64,000 bases of DNA from Candidatus Kapaibacterium sp. (GTDB taxonomy: Bacteria; Bacteroidota; Ignavibacteria; Kapaibacteriales; UBA4661). The position numbers were made by a program, and so were the translations under genes. Numbering within the stretch: the first letter of the stretch is position 1; each line of letters starts with the position of its first letter. The notes beneath the pieces are model-generated. The model was not told where the DNA came from. It saw only the letters and a list, made by a program, of their open reading frames with translations, and did no database searches. Location: the NCBI GenBank assembly GCA_025455065.1, contig JALONG010000034.1, positions 1-64,000 on the forward strand. Direction: 5' to 3'. This document shows positions 10,318 to 20,915 of the stretch, one piece after another.

Positions 10318-10899
10318 TTATGTATTTCGCGCTTCAAATGGTGCTTTCCAGTGTTTTTTTGCCATAATTGCTTTCACGTCGTTGTAGGAAAGCGGGTAAA
10401 AATTATGGCAATCCACCCCCACATCAAACGACAACGACGTTTCATCATCGGGAAGCTCGCCGTGCGAATGTCCGTATAAATGCCACGTACCGTAGTGGCT
10501 CGCGTTCCAAACCCGCATGGCATAATGAAACAGCACGATAAACCGCTCGCCTTTGTGCGCATCGGCATCGCTCACGGTGAGTTCCTCATAATCCTTTATC
10601 CATGCGAAACAGTCCGCCGCGTCTCGTGCAGAGCTTTCGTGGTTGCCGGAAATGAGGTGGATTTTGCCATTCAGACGCGCCACAAGTTCCCGCACTTTAC
10701 CGGACGACATAAGCGCGAAATCGCCCAAATGATAGACGGTATCTTCTTTTCCGACTTTTTCATTCCACCGCGTTATCATCGTTTCATTCATCTCTTCCAC
10801 CGAAGAAAACGGACGTTTGGAGTATTCGATAACGTTGCGATGACCAAAATGATGGTCGGCTGTAAACCAGATATGGTCTGGGCTTTGAGGTGTGTTCAT
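10318..10899 (-). CDS. Metallophosphoesterase family protein
   Basis: IWFTADHHFGHRNVI, VYHLGDFAL, LISGNHE, YGHSHG metallophosphatase motifs. Confidence 0.85.
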   Translation of the reverse strand: MNTPQSPDHIWFTADHHFGHRNVIEYSKRPFSSVEEMNETMITRWNEKVGKEDTVYHLGDFALMSSGKVRELVARLNGKIHLISGNHESSARDAADCFAWIKDYEELTVSDADAHKGERFIVLFHYAMRVWNASHYGTWHLYGHSHGELPDDETSLSFDVGVDCHNFYPLSYNDVKAIMAKKHWKAPFEARNT

Positions 10900-11195
10900 A
10901 GTGTTTTTGAGTAAAAATTATTCGTATTCGCGTCCGTACCAAAAGAACCAATAAGGGCTTCCCATGATGACGGAGCGTCTAATTCATCGTCCGTTGGTTG
11001 CTCTTTTTTCCAAGGGGATTCCATAAAGGCAACTATTTTGCAGCCTGTATCCATCACCACATCTATATCCCAATTAAACGGGCTGTCCGAAAGGTCATCT
11101 AATGCGTTTCCCGAATCATCGAAATAATCTTCATAACCGAGTGTCATACTCTTTACATATCCGTACAGTCTCTTAAATGCCTTCTGCTCTTCCAA
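10896..11195 (-). CDS. Hypothetical acidic protein
   Basis: 4-nt overlap with downstream metallophosphoesterase ORF; the listed start is a TTG and the frame stays open upstream without an ATG. Confidence 0.4.
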   Translation of the reverse strand: MEEQKAFKRLYGYVKSMTLGYEDYFDDSGNALDDLSDSPFNWDIDVVMDTGCKIVAFMESPWKKEQPTDDELDAPSSWEALIGSFGTDANTNNFYSKTL

Positions 11196-11622
11196 AGGAA
11201 GTACCCCATTTTCGGCTAATGCTATTGTCTCATATTGCCCTGAAAACGGCGTGTATTCTTGCCCCGAAGTAAGTATAAATGCTTCTTCCAGAATATGCTA
11301 ATAAAGCCTGTCCATTGGCTGAATCATGCGGTATTTCGGAAGAATTGTCAGCACGGCACGACCATATTGACCGAGTGTGCAAGAGTGTTTCTCACGTAAT
11401 TCCGCAAGTTTTCGGCTCATTTTTTTGCAGTGAAAGATGATTGTATGCAAATGATTGTATGGAATGACAGCACAAAAATACGCTGAGGAAACATGGTAAG
11501 ATGGGGAGTTTAATAAGTGCGGTGAGTCTGTAAATAAGTGCGAAGATTTGGTGAACACTAATTCTATACTTTTCCGCCCAACTTGTGTAGATTTGTAAAA
11601 AATAACGCACATCCAAATCGTA

Positions 11623-12375
11623 TTGAACATGACCATCCTCATCATTGACGACGAAGCAAACATCCGCGCCACGACGCGGCTTTTTGTAAGTGAAATACTC
11701 CCCGAAGCAAGCATCTACGAAGCAGACGGCGTACAAAGCGGTTTGGAGACGGTGAGCCGCATCAAACCCGACATTCTCCTTCTTGATGTAGAGATGCAGG
11801 ACGGAACAGGCTTCGACCTTATTCGCAAGGTTGCTCACCCTTCGTTTCAACTGGTGTTTATCACGGCGCATAATCAATACGCCGTCAATGCCTTTGAGTT
11901 TAGCGCGATTGATTTTGTTGTCAAGCCTGTGGATGAAGACCTCCTGAAACGTGCATTAGAGAGGTCTGTGAGCAATATTGCCTCACGAAATGAATCCACG
12001 CTCGCCAAACAAATTTCCCTTCTTCACGACCATTTGCAACATCTCAACCGTGCCGATAAAAAAATAGCTCTCCGCGACCATGATAATATCTACTTTGTGG
12101 ATGTTTCTGAGATTATTCGCTGCTCTGCCGACGGTCCTTACACCACATTCTACCTTGCTGACGGCTCGACAATCCTTGTTTCCAAAACAATGAAAGAATA
12201 CGAAGAACTACTCACCCCGCATCTGTTCTTCCGTGTGCATCATTCCCACCTCATCAATCTCCGTCATATCAAACTTTTCCGCAAGTCGGATTCTGATTTA
12301 CAGATGTCCGACGGCTCCAATGTTCCCGTTGCCACACGCAAAAAAGATGACCTCTTGAAAATCCTTTCTGCATAA
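11623..12375 (+). CDS. LytTR-family response regulator (REC + LytTR)
   Basis: MTILIIDDEANIRATTRLFV, DILLLDVEMQDGTGFDLI, FVVKPVDEDLL; C-terminal LytTR (FFRVHHSHLINLRHIKLFRKSDSDLQMSDG). Confidence 0.92.
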   Translation: MNMTILIIDDEANIRATTRLFVSEILPEASIYEADGVQSGLETVSRIKPDILLLDVEMQDGTGFDLIRKVAHPSFQLVFITAHNQYAVNAFEFSAIDFVVKPVDEDLLKRALERSVSNIASRNESTLAKQISLLHDHLQHLNRADKKIALRDHDNIYFVDVSEIIRCSADGPYTTFYLADGSTILVSKTMKEYEELLTPHLFFRVHHSHLINLRHIKLFRKSDSDLQMSDGSNVPVATRKKDDLLKILSA

Positions 12376-12519
12376 ATCATTCTTGCGCGTATTTGCGCCA
12401 TTCCCGCGTCTGTTAAGAAAACCCCTGCACTTATTTACACAGCCCGTTTCGTGCCGTGCCATCCCCTATTTTTGTTTCCGTACAAGCAAATACTTCTTCT
12501 TCACATAATTTTTTCCGTT

Positions 12520-12813
12520 ATGAAAAAAGCACTCATTCTCGCGGCATTTGCATTTATGCCCATTTTCTTCACTCCTACCATCTCGGAGGCTAAAGTGTAT
12601 ATCTCGTATTACAACAAAGATTCGCAAACGCATAAGTTCAAAGTGCGCATCGGCGGTACAGATAAAGAAGTGGAATTTGACAATAGCCGGACATCTTCGG
12701 TAACGATTCAAGGTGGCGGCGATGTCTGCGTGATTGAAACCAAATGCGGCAAAGTCGAAGTAAAAGACGGCGCGAAAATTGAAATCAAAGACGGCTGCAT
12801 CAAAATCATGTAA
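12520..12813 (+). CDS. Small secreted hypothetical protein
   Basis: Signal peptide MKKALILAAFAFMPIFFTPTISEA, beta-rich remainder. Confidence 0.6.
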   Translation: MKKALILAAFAFMPIFFTPTISEAKVYISYYNKDSQTHKFKVRIGGTDKEVEFDNSRTSSVTIQGGGDVCVIETKCGKVEVKDGAKIEIKDGCIKIM

Positions 12814-12875
12814 TTGTGCCAAAAGCAGAGAAAAGTACCACGCACCTTTCAATTACAACAGCCCTGTAACCCAGA

Positions 12876-12920
12876 CTGCACCTTGCCTGCGTGGTATCAA
12901 AACGGCGAGGTGCAGTTTTT
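12876..12920 (+). terminator. Putative rho-independent terminator
   Basis: CTGCACC...GGTGCAG followed by TTTTTGTTTTTT. Confidence 0.55.
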
Positions 12921-13001
12921 GTTTTTTCGCCTGTATGCCGCTTATCATCAAGCGTTCAGGCACGTTAATCAATCCTATTTTCACAACTTTTTTGAAGAAT
13001 A

Positions 13002-13571
13002 ATGAACACAACTTTTTCTCCTTCTAACGTCGCAAAACGCTCATTGTTTCTTGCGTTTGCGGCAATGATCATGATAGTTTCCGTACAGAAATCATCAGCA
13101 CAATTCGGACCCAACGCAAATTTTAAGAACAAAGATTTATTCGTCGGCGCACACTTGGGACTTGGCGGCGGCTGGTATTCGGGCTTTGGTCCGGTCGTTA
13201 ATGTGGAATACGGCGTATTGCCGCAACTTGGCGTAACAGCAAGCGCGGGCTTTTTCAGCTATACCGATGTGTATTCAACGTATTCGTGGACGTACACGTC
13301 CATTCCGATTATCATCGGCGCAAATTGGCACTTCGATTTGCTGAAAGTAAAACAACTCGACACGTGGGTAGGCGCAGGAGCAGGTTATACTTTCGGTTCA
13401 TGGTCATCCAGCGACCCAGACCGTGCCTATCGTGGCTCTGTGGGCAGCTATTTTTCGTGGGATGGACGCTTGGGCGCACGATATTATTTCACCGATAAAC
13501 TCGCTGCAAAACTTGAACTTGGCTATTGGTCATTAGGATATTTGCGGCTTGGCGTAGATTTCAAACTCTAA
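13002..13571 (+). CDS. Outer membrane beta-barrel protein
   Basis: Signal peptide and porin-like alternating strands, terminal aromatic/hydrophobic strand (LGYLRLGVDFKL). Confidence 0.7.
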   Translation: MNTTFSPSNVAKRSLFLAFAAMIMIVSVQKSSAQFGPNANFKNKDLFVGAHLGLGGGWYSGFGPVVNVEYGVLPQLGVTASAGFFSYTDVYSTYSWTYTSIPIIIGANWHFDLLKVKQLDTWVGAGAGYTFGSWSSSDPDRAYRGSVGSYFSWDGRLGARYYFTDKLAAKLELGYWSLGYLRLGVDFKL

Positions 13572-13586
13572 ATTCGTCATCTTTTG

Positions 13587-13622
13587 CAGAGACTTGTCAA
13601 ATTTTTTGGCAGGTCTCGTTTT
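13587..13622 (+). terminator. Putative terminator
   Basis: GAGACTTGTC...GGCAGGTCTC (with G-U pairs) followed by a long T run. Confidence 0.5.
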
Positions 13623-13736
13623 TTTTTCTGCGTAGGCAATCTTGGCGTGATTTCGTATTTTCATAAATCCTTATTCAAGCGCATAAAACCTCAATATCTT
13701 GCGCATTTTCGCTCAAAGTTTTGGAAAGAAAACGTG

Positions 13737-14513
13737 ATGATACGACGATTATTCATGCTGATAGTTGTCAGCGTATTGTACTCAACATTTCTTCGTTTTT
13801 GCACAATGGAAACTCTTGCACAAGACCTCGACAAACAAGCAACAATCACGGTTTCAGGCTCGGCAGAAATTCGTGTGCCGCCGAACGAGGTGGTAATTTC
13901 GATAGAAGTACAAAAATTGAATAAAGATCTTCCGACGGCAAAAAAAATGAATGACGAAACTGTTGCGAAAATCCTTGATTTGACGCGCCGTTTCGCTGTT
14001 CAAAAGGAAAATGTGCAGACGAATTACATCACGGTGGATATGCTCTACGATGTTGCAACCGAATATGGCAAACGGCTGTACGATGCTGACGGCGTAGAGA
14101 AGCGAGTTTTTAGAGGCTATAATGTCTCAAAGACCGTCATTGTGAGGCTTACAGAGATTTCACGGTTTGAAGATTTTTTTGCGGAACTGGTCAAAACAGG
14201 ACTGAGTGAAGTGAAAAATGTAACCTTCGGCACATCTAAACTCCGCGAAAACCGCGATAAAGCCCGCGAACAAGCCATGAAAGCCGCCAAAGAAAAAGCG
14301 ACCGCAATGGCAGCAGCTATCGGACAAGGCATCGGAAAAGCGGTGAAAATTACGGAACATTCCCCAACATATAGCGGATTTCAGGCACAACAAAACGTAA
14401 TGAATTTTTCGGGAAATGGCTCAGGCACAAGTGAATATGAGGGTTCGGAGACATTTGCTCCGGGTACAATCAAAGTAACAGCCCAAGTGAGCGTTACATT
14501 TCTTTTGCAATGA
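13737..14513 (+). CDS. SIMPL (DUF541) domain periplasmic protein
   Basis: ATITVSGSAEIRVPPNEVVISIEV...; conserved end ATMAAAIGQGIGKAVKITE...PGTIKVTAQVSVTFLL. Confidence 0.85.
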   Translation: MIRRLFMLIVVSVLYSTFLRFCTMETLAQDLDKQATITVSGSAEIRVPPNEVVISIEVQKLNKDLPTAKKMNDETVAKILDLTRRFAVQKENVQTNYITVDMLYDVATEYGKRLYDADGVEKRVFRGYNVSKTVIVRLTEISRFEDFFAELVKTGLSEVKNVTFGTSKLRENRDKAREQAMKAAKEKATAMAAAIGQGIGKAVKITEHSPTYSGFQAQQNVMNFSGNGSGTSEYEGSETFAPGTIKVTAQVSVTFLLQ

Positions 14514-14542
14514 AGTAAAAAGTTCTTCCCCTGATACATTCA

Positions 14543-14585
14543 AAAAAGCTGCAACACTTTATCCTGTTAATAGTTGCAGCTTTTT
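14543..14585. terminator. Bidirectional terminator between convergent genes
   Basis: AAAAAGCTGCAAC...GTTGCAGCTTTTT perfect inverted repeat between genes ending at 14513 (+) and 14591 (-). Confidence 0.75.
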
Positions 14586-14590
14586 CTGTA

Positions 14591-16615
14591 TTATTCATTC
14601 CCCAAAAGTGGCAACCGTATTCGCACTTCCACACCGCCCGCCGTGCGCTCTTCAATCTTTACGCCAATACCGTCAGCTCCTTTTTTCATGACCTTCGGAG
14701 CAAGTAATCGCAAGCGTTCTTGGGTGATTTCTACCGCCCGCGAGCGGTGCTGCGTTTCTTCGCTGCCTTCGTGCTGCTCTTTTTTTCTGAAGCCGCGCCC
14801 GTTGTCTGTGATGCGAATTTCCAAAAGGGAAAAATCCTGCTGAAAGTGCATCACAATCAAGCCTTTTTCGCCACCAGAGCCTTCTTGCAAACCTCTGAAA
14901 CCGTGTTCAATACTATTCTCCAAAAATGGCTCCAAGAGCATACTCGGAATCATTGTCGTCTCTGCATCCAGCGCAGAATCAATATGTACTTCGTAGTCAA
15001 ATGCTCCGTTGAGTCTTGTTTGCTGAATGCTGAGGTATTTTTCGGCAAAGGCGAGTTCTTCCGAAATCGGCACAATGTCTTGATACGAACTTTCCAGTGA
15101 TTGCCGCATCACGGCAGCAATTTTGGAAAGATATTTTGCCGAATCACGAGGATTTGCACCGCTCACAAGGTGGTGCTGCACCGACGAAAGCGCATTGAAC
15201 CACAAGTGAGGATTGAGGCGGGTTCTGAGCAATCGCGACTCCGTTTCGGCGATGCGCTGCTGCGCTTGCAAACGCCGTTGGCGGAAAAGCAATACTCCCA
15301 AAATGACGACCAAAGTCGCACCGATACTCACGCCCACAAGAGCAAAATTGCGCTGTTGAAGTTGCAAGGATTGTACTTCCGTTGTGAAGCGGAGTTCGGT
15401 GAGTTGTTGTTCTTTCTTTTTCGCTTCGGTGAAACTGATGAGCGCGTTTAGTTGCTTTTGTTTTGCCGCAGATAATATACTGTCACGAATGGTGGCTTGT
15501 CGCTCAAAATGATACAACGCTTTTTCATAATTTTTTTCCTGCTTGTAAATATCGGCAAGAAGTTCGTGCAATTCTGCTGTTCTTGCGGGAACATTATTGA
15601 ACGCACCGTTATTTTTGAGGTACGCTGCAAATGCCTTTTCTGCAAAAGTATGTGCCTGCGTATAATCACGCTCAGCAAAATATGCTTTTGCAAGCAGTTC
15701 GTATCCGTCCACTAGTAAATCTTCCAGTTCTGCTTCTGGTGCTAATTGCAAAATCTGCCTTGCAAGGCTCATTACTTCTTGTGTTTTGCCTTGCTCTTGC
15801 CGAATGATTGCCATATTGAGCAACCCGTTGAGATTGAACTCATCGTCGGAAATTTTTGCACCGTATTCCCTGCACAACTGGGCATATTTCCACGCACTAT
15901 CAAACTGTTTTGTAGCAATAAAAAATGTCGAAAACATCAAAGCAGCATCAGCACTGGTTTTGGGTTTCCGAAGTTCCTCTGCTATTTGTAATCCTTTGCG
16001 CAAGTATGGCTCTGCTTCGTCGTAGCGTTTCAAATCTGAAAGTAATGTACCAAGATTACTGTTTCCGGTGCTTGCCGATGAATTAAGAGGGATTTTTTCT
16101 GACTGTTTGACCGCATCCATAGTTGCTTTGATGCTATTTTCTATATCACCTAATTCGTAATAATACGCCCCTAACCGCCCTTGAATGAGCACAATATTCA
16201 TTCGTGTCGCATCATTCATCGTATCATTCCGCATGAGTGTCAGTGCTTTATTCGCCATCGTAATTGCTTCAGCAAGACTATCCGAGAAAGCATAAATCTG
16301 AGCAAAATTCAAGTATGCCTGCACCGTTCCACCTACACTGCCGATTTCTTCCGACACTTTTAATAATTTCCCTGAATACTTCCGAACGGTGTCTTTGCTA
16401 GCATTGTCAGGATTATAGAGAAAATGTTCTGTCATTTTCATATATGCTGCTCGCAAGCGTTGGTCAGGCTTTGCAGGAAGTTTTTCGAGAGAATCAATCG
16501 TTCGCCGCAACCGCATAGACACAACATCCTCATTATGTTGGGCAGCATACAAGGTTTGTGTGCCTATCACCAGAGTGAGAACCGACAGAAAGCAAGTCAT
16601 TCGACAAAAACGCAT
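14591..16615 (-). CDS. TPR-containing LytS/YehU-type sensor histidine kinase
   Basis: N-terminal TPR-like repeats, TM segment, His_kinase motif RTRLNPHLWFNALSSVQHHL, ATPase motif ENSIEHGF...ITDNGRGF. Confidence 0.88.
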   Translation of the reverse strand: MRFCRMTCFLSVLTLVIGTQTLYAAQHNEDVVSMRLRRTIDSLEKLPAKPDQRLRAAYMKMTEHFLYNPDNASKDTVRKYSGKLLKVSEEIGSVGGTVQAYLNFAQIYAFSDSLAEAITMANKALTLMRNDTMNDATRMNIVLIQGRLGAYYYELGDIENSIKATMDAVKQSEKIPLNSSASTGNSNLGTLLSDLKRYDEAEPYLRKGLQIAEELRKPKTSADAALMFSTFFIATKQFDSAWKYAQLCREYGAKISDDEFNLNGLLNMAIIRQEQGKTQEVMSLARQILQLAPEAELEDLLVDGYELLAKAYFAERDYTQAHTFAEKAFAAYLKNNGAFNNVPARTAELHELLADIYKQEKNYEKALYHFERQATIRDSILSAAKQKQLNALISFTEAKKKEQQLTELRFTTEVQSLQLQQRNFALVGVSIGATLVVILGVLLFRQRRLQAQQRIAETESRLLRTRLNPHLWFNALSSVQHHLVSGANPRDSAKYLSKIAAVMRQSLESSYQDIVPISEELAFAEKYLSIQQTRLNGAFDYEVHIDSALDAETTMIPSMLLEPFLENSIEHGFRGLQEGSGGEKGLIVMHFQQDFSLLEIRITDNGRGFRKKEQHEGSEETQHRSRAVEITQERLRLLAPKVMKKGADGIGVKIEERTAGGVEVRIRLPLLGNE

Positions 16616-16688
16616 AATACACCAATAATTGAAACTAATGGAACGGGTAATTACTGACACAGCCACGGAAGAATTGTTGCCATGTAGC

Positions 16689-17357
16689 TTAACGCCCTAT
16701 CCGTAAGGGCTGAAACCACGTCATCATGGACGTTTGTAAGCGCACAAAATACGCACCGTTTACTAATGACCAATGACGAATATCCAATGACCGCTCGTGC
16801 TCCCCTGCGGACAAGGTTTCATCAAGCACGTGCGCCACTTCCTGACCAAGTGTATTGTAAACGTTCAGCGAAACACGTTCCGTTTTTGGTAGTGTAAATT
16901 TCACAGTAACAAGGTTTTGTACTGGGTTTGGGGCGACGTGGAGTGCCGCTTTATATGTCAGTGTGTTTTGAATACTCGTTAAGCGCATTGCCGTAAACGA
17001 ACGTGCTTGCGACCATTCGCTAACCTGCATTTCCGTAGCGGTTATTCGTCTGGCACGAACACGCCAATACACCGTTGTTCCGGGGAAAATCTCGCCGATA
17101 GTGCGTCGTGTAATCGTTGGTGCTATCATCGAATCACGCTGTACAGTCGTGAAAAACACGGGGTCTCCCGACACGTGTAGGTCATAGAATGTTGCACCCT
17201 GAACGAGGCTCCATTCTAACGTTGTGAACAATGGTGTATTTTCTGCTTTATCAGGCGGTTGAAGAAGCATTGGTGCCGGCAGTGCTGTTTGAGACCAAAC
17301 CTCAGCGCACCACACTATCACAAGAAGTACAATCGCAAGAGTCCGTTGCATTTTCAT
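16689..17357 (-). CDS. T9SS type A sorting-domain protein with FN3-like domain
   Basis: Signal peptide; PLFTTLEWSLVQGATFYDLHVS...VYWRVRA; CTD PNPVQNLVTVKFTLPKTERVSLNVYNTLGQEV. Start ATG overlaps upstream TGA (ATGA). Confidence 0.82.
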   Translation of the reverse strand: MKMQRTLAIVLLVIVWCAEVWSQTALPAPMLLQPPDKAENTPLFTTLEWSLVQGATFYDLHVSGDPVFFTTVQRDSMIAPTITRRTIGEIFPGTTVYWRVRARRITATEMQVSEWSQARSFTAMRLTSIQNTLTYKAALHVAPNPVQNLVTVKFTLPKTERVSLNVYNTLGQEVAHVLDETLSAGEHERSLDIRHWSLVNGAYFVRLQTSMMTWFQPLRIGR

Positions 17358-19366
17358 CGCATCACCTGTAAGGTTTGTTGTTGGGTCAATGTTGATGTTT
17401 GCAAACGTACAAAATACAACGCATTGCCCAATGACCAATGACTAATATCCCATGACCGCTCATGCTCCCCTGCGGGCAAGGTTTCATCAAGCACGTGCGC
17501 TACTTCTTGACCAAGTGTATTGTAAATTTTCAGCGACACTCGCTCCGATTTTGGTAGTGTAAATTTTACCGTAACAAGGTTTTGTGCGGGATTGGGCGAC
17601 ACCGAAAGACCTTTATCCTTTATCCCTTCACCCTTATCTATTTCAACTGCTGTCGGCATCGCAGCAAGGCGGCGCAAGGGTTTCACCGCCCAATTCGACG
17701 GACCGTTTTGGCTGGGCGCATCGCCCACAGGCGGCGTGAGTGCTGCCGGAATGGGTATTTGTTGTGCCTGTAATGCCGTCGTGCTTGCGGTCATGCCGCC
17801 GTCAATGGCTTGATACGCACGGGCAAGCAGCGCAAAATACTCCACCGGATTCAGCAAACGCCCGCCAATACTGACGTTTGGCGACATCCGTCCGCCGTAT
17901 TGGTTTCGCGCTATTTGCAGCGAAAGGAGGCTGTCTTGCGCACGAGCCGCCGAAAGAGCATCCTGAAGCGTGAGCGCCGCATTTGCGCTCAAACCCGCAC
18001 CATTGCCAAGCGGTGGAACAATATCCCGCAGATTCAGGCTTTCGGATAGCCTTCCTGTGCGTGTATAGTCCGCAAGCGAGCGTTGAAGCGCGTAGTAAGC
18101 ATCGGCAAGCGAGAAATAGTCCGTTGTTTGGGGAATCGTATAGAAATTTTTACTTGGCAATCGGAAGCTCACCGCTCCTTGTGCATTTGCCTGAACACCG
18201 CTCAGAATCTGGCTTGCAAGGTTACGACATTGTTCACGTGAAATACTGCGCTCACGGTCGTCGGAAAGCGTCTGCACAAGCGATTGCATCGTGATGGTAC
18301 GGATATTCGGGTGGGAGCCGATGTATTGCATGAGCGAATCGTACTTTGCCCAAATAGCATCTTTTTGTGCCTGAGACCAAGGAATAATGCGGTCTGTGGG
18401 AAAAGCATTCGTGTCGTAAGGAACGGGATTGGTCGCGCCGGATGTGCCGGAAACGTAGTAAACAGAATAAAACGGTGGACGGTCGTAGCTAAAATCGGTT
18501 TCGTGCATGATAGCATTAATCAGCGTTAGCTGGCTTCTGTTCACTTGCGACATAATTCGCTCCGCATAACGGCGCGGGCTGTAGGCATCGGCATCAGGCG
18601 TAAGCACCATTTTCCACCAAAACGTATCGCGCCGCATTGTTCCTGCTGCCCAGCGTGTAATGCTGCTGTCGGAGGGGCGCGACAACACACCGCGCAAGGA
18701 CATAAACGGAAACTGAGCATCCGCGCCGCCTTCGTGGTCATCTACCGTTGCCCGCAAGCCTAACTTTTTGAGAGAAATCATCGCACCAATCGCAAGCGAA
18801 TCACCATCAAAATTACCGCTAATGCCAAACCCAACGCACGTCGGCTTTACACCTGCTTTTTGCTCAAGGAAATCATACCCGCCCAAAGCCGAATCTAAGC
18901 CGCCCGTGGCAACATTCACCCGCCGACGTTCCCATTTTTCACACTCGGCAATCACTTCATCAATGCGTCCCTGCCGAAAGAGCGTAACCATGCTGAGTTG
19001 CGGGTTTTCGGCTTCGCGGCGCGTTGGGCGAAATGTGAGTGCGTGTGGGGAACGGTGATGAATACTGATGCCCATTCCCGCACGGCGCAGCGAATCCAAA
19101 AAGCCCGGATACGACCATTCCAAGCGCTGTGCAAGCATATCGGTAAAGTAAAAATCGGCAATGATGTTATACTTCCGATACATACCGAAAAGCCGTGATA
19201 GCGTCGCGTAAGATGTGCGCACTTGCGAAAAATCGTGGCAGTTCATCACAACGTTCATATAGACATACTTATTGTTCTCCACAGCGCGGGGGCTGATGAA
19301 TACTTGTGCAGCGACATTTGTTTCTGCAAAAACAAGGAACGCGAGAATAGCAAAAAAGGTTTTCAT
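17354..19366 (-). CDS. T9SS type A sorting-domain protein, possible polysaccharide-deacetylase-like body
   Basis: Signal peptide; CTD SPNPAQNLVTVKFTLPKSERVSLKIYNTLGQEV...QVMR; start overlaps upstream stop (ATGA). Body family is a guess. Confidence 0.7.
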   Translation of the reverse strand: MKTFFAILAFLVFAETNVAAQVFISPRAVENNKYVYMNVVMNCHDFSQVRTSYATLSRLFGMYRKYNIIADFYFTDMLAQRLEWSYPGFLDSLRRAGMGISIHHRSPHALTFRPTRREAENPQLSMVTLFRQGRIDEVIAECEKWERRRVNVATGGLDSALGGYDFLEQKAGVKPTCVGFGISGNFDGDSLAIGAMISLKKLGLRATVDDHEGGADAQFPFMSLRGVLSRPSDSSITRWAAGTMRRDTFWWKMVLTPDADAYSPRRYAERIMSQVNRSQLTLINAIMHETDFSYDRPPFYSVYYVSGTSGATNPVPYDTNAFPTDRIIPWSQAQKDAIWAKYDSLMQYIGSHPNIRTITMQSLVQTLSDDRERSISREQCRNLASQILSGVQANAQGAVSFRLPSKNFYTIPQTTDYFSLADAYYALQRSLADYTRTGRLSESLNLRDIVPPLGNGAGLSANAALTLQDALSAARAQDSLLSLQIARNQYGGRMSPNVSIGGRLLNPVEYFALLARAYQAIDGGMTASTTALQAQQIPIPAALTPPVGDAPSQNGPSNWAVKPLRRLAAMPTAVEIDKGEGIKDKGLSVSPNPAQNLVTVKFTLPKSERVSLKIYNTLGQEVAHVLDETLPAGEHERSWDISHWSLGNALYFVRLQTSTLTQQQTLQVMR

Positions 19367-20763
19367 CGCTGCACCTGTACGGCTTGAATGGCAGAATTAG
19401 TGAGAGTTTGGAGGCGAACAAAGACTATTCCGGGTGGAAGATCTCGCGTACTGAAACTCACGCTATGCTTACCTTGAGGCTGCTCTGCATCAAGGATGTG
19501 TGCGACTTCCCGACCAAGAACATCAAAGGCTTTGAGCGAAATGTGTTCGGATTTTGTTAGTGTAAAATGTACAGTAACAAGGTCAGAAGCGGGATTAGGG
19601 GCGATATTCAGCCCGTTGCTTTCCGACGTAGTATTACTCACACTTGTTATACGCGGCGGCGTGGAGCATCTGTCTATGCCGTCGGTGTAGGGATAAAAAT
19701 TCGGCTGCTCGTTGTAGAGTGCTTTCCATGTTGCTGCTTTTTCGCTGTGTGTAGCCCATTTCACCTGCCCCGCAGCCACGAGAACATTGACCGAATCAAT
19801 GATGCGGCTGATTTTATCCATATAGCCCGCACGAGAAAAATCACGCTGGTTTGTTTGGATTTGCATCACAAAAAACTTTCCTTTGTTTGCTTTCATTGCA
19901 GCAATCGTCGCACGAACATTCGCCATGACTGTTGAAACATCGCTTGCAACATTGGCAGAAGTCGTCAAAAGCGCATCACCACCAACACCGAGATTCGCCA
20001 GCGAAGCTGTACACGTGTGATTTTTGTAGCCTGCGCTTGAGGTATCACGCGGTCTCCACGCGCCGGAGTGATTCAAATCGTTGCCGTGCGAGGTGCGCCC
20101 CACACGGAAATCGTACGACGCACCGCCCAAGATCACTTCCGCTTTCCACGTGTAATTCGAGAACATACGCCCACGTAATCCTTTGCCGAGTGAATCCCAT
20201 GTATAGCCCGGTTCAATCACGGTCGCACTCATAAATTGTGTGCGTCGAGCCATCGGACCGTTCCACGTAAAGCCTCCCACATTTTTTGAGGATTTTACCA
20301 CAGGCGATGCAGAATCAAGCAATTTCGCAACATCAGCGTAATTGTATCTGTCTGTCTCGTGGGCGTGCGGGTCGAGTTGAATACGCCCGTTGTTGTCTTC
20401 TGCCATCCAGCGAAAAAGATTTTTGCTATTGGTACTCGCATCGCCTCTGTCATACTTGATTGCGCCGTCTATGAAGTTCCAATCGGATTGATAATTCCAT
20501 TTCGCGCCTTTGGTGCGCACCATATCGGCAATTTGCTTTACCAGCACCCGATATTGCGCGTATTGAAGCTGATTTTGAGAGTAGTTTAGTGTTACGTTTT
20601 GTGGGTCGCGGTCGCTCTCCTCAACGTGTGTGTTGAGGTTGATGTAAAGCGTATCTTGCGCAGGCTGCGCCAAAAGACTGTGCATTGAGAACAAAAGTGT
20701 TCCTGTAAGAAGGAACAACAAGGCTGGTACACGGCTCTGTGCCATGCGTTGAAGGGTTTTCAT
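19363..20763 (-). CDS. T9SS type A sorting-domain secreted protein
   Basis: Signal peptide; CTD APNPASDLVTVHFTLTKSEHISLKAFDVLGREV...QVQR (variant without the heptamer block). Confidence 0.75.
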   Translation of the reverse strand: MKTLQRMAQSRVPALLFLLTGTLLFSMHSLLAQPAQDTLYINLNTHVEESDRDPQNVTLNYSQNQLQYAQYRVLVKQIADMVRTKGAKWNYQSDWNFIDGAIKYDRGDASTNSKNLFRWMAEDNNGRIQLDPHAHETDRYNYADVAKLLDSASPVVKSSKNVGGFTWNGPMARRTQFMSATVIEPGYTWDSLGKGLRGRMFSNYTWKAEVILGGASYDFRVGRTSHGNDLNHSGAWRPRDTSSAGYKNHTCTASLANLGVGGDALLTTSANVASDVSTVMANVRATIAAMKANKGKFFVMQIQTNQRDFSRAGYMDKISRIIDSVNVLVAAGQVKWATHSEKAATWKALYNEQPNFYPYTDGIDRCSTPPRITSVSNTTSESNGLNIAPNPASDLVTVHFTLTKSEHISLKAFDVLGREVAHILDAEQPQGKHSVSFSTRDLPPGIVFVRLQTLTNSAIQAVQVQR

Positions 20764-20867
20764 AGCAACACCTCATACAAAAACAATGGGGAATACTTGT
20801 TTTTTTAGGGAAAGTACAGTGCGCATCTCGTCATCTCCTATACACAAGAACAACGAGGAACAATGGG

Positions 20868-20915
20868 CGTTACAGACCAAAACGTCAGGTTTTTCTCTAC
20901 CAAATAGTCATAGTG
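20868..20915 (-). promoter_or_regulatory. Putative promoter/regulatory element upstream of the 19363-20763 gene
   Basis: 21-nt CGTTACAGACCAAAACGTCAG identical to 36131-36151; further GTCA motif 23 nt away. Confidence 0.45.

Noticed and set aside
11298-11877. Minus-strand ORFs overlapping the start of the LytTR regulator at 11623
   Set aside because: They overlap antisense to the well-supported response regulator and show no domain signal.
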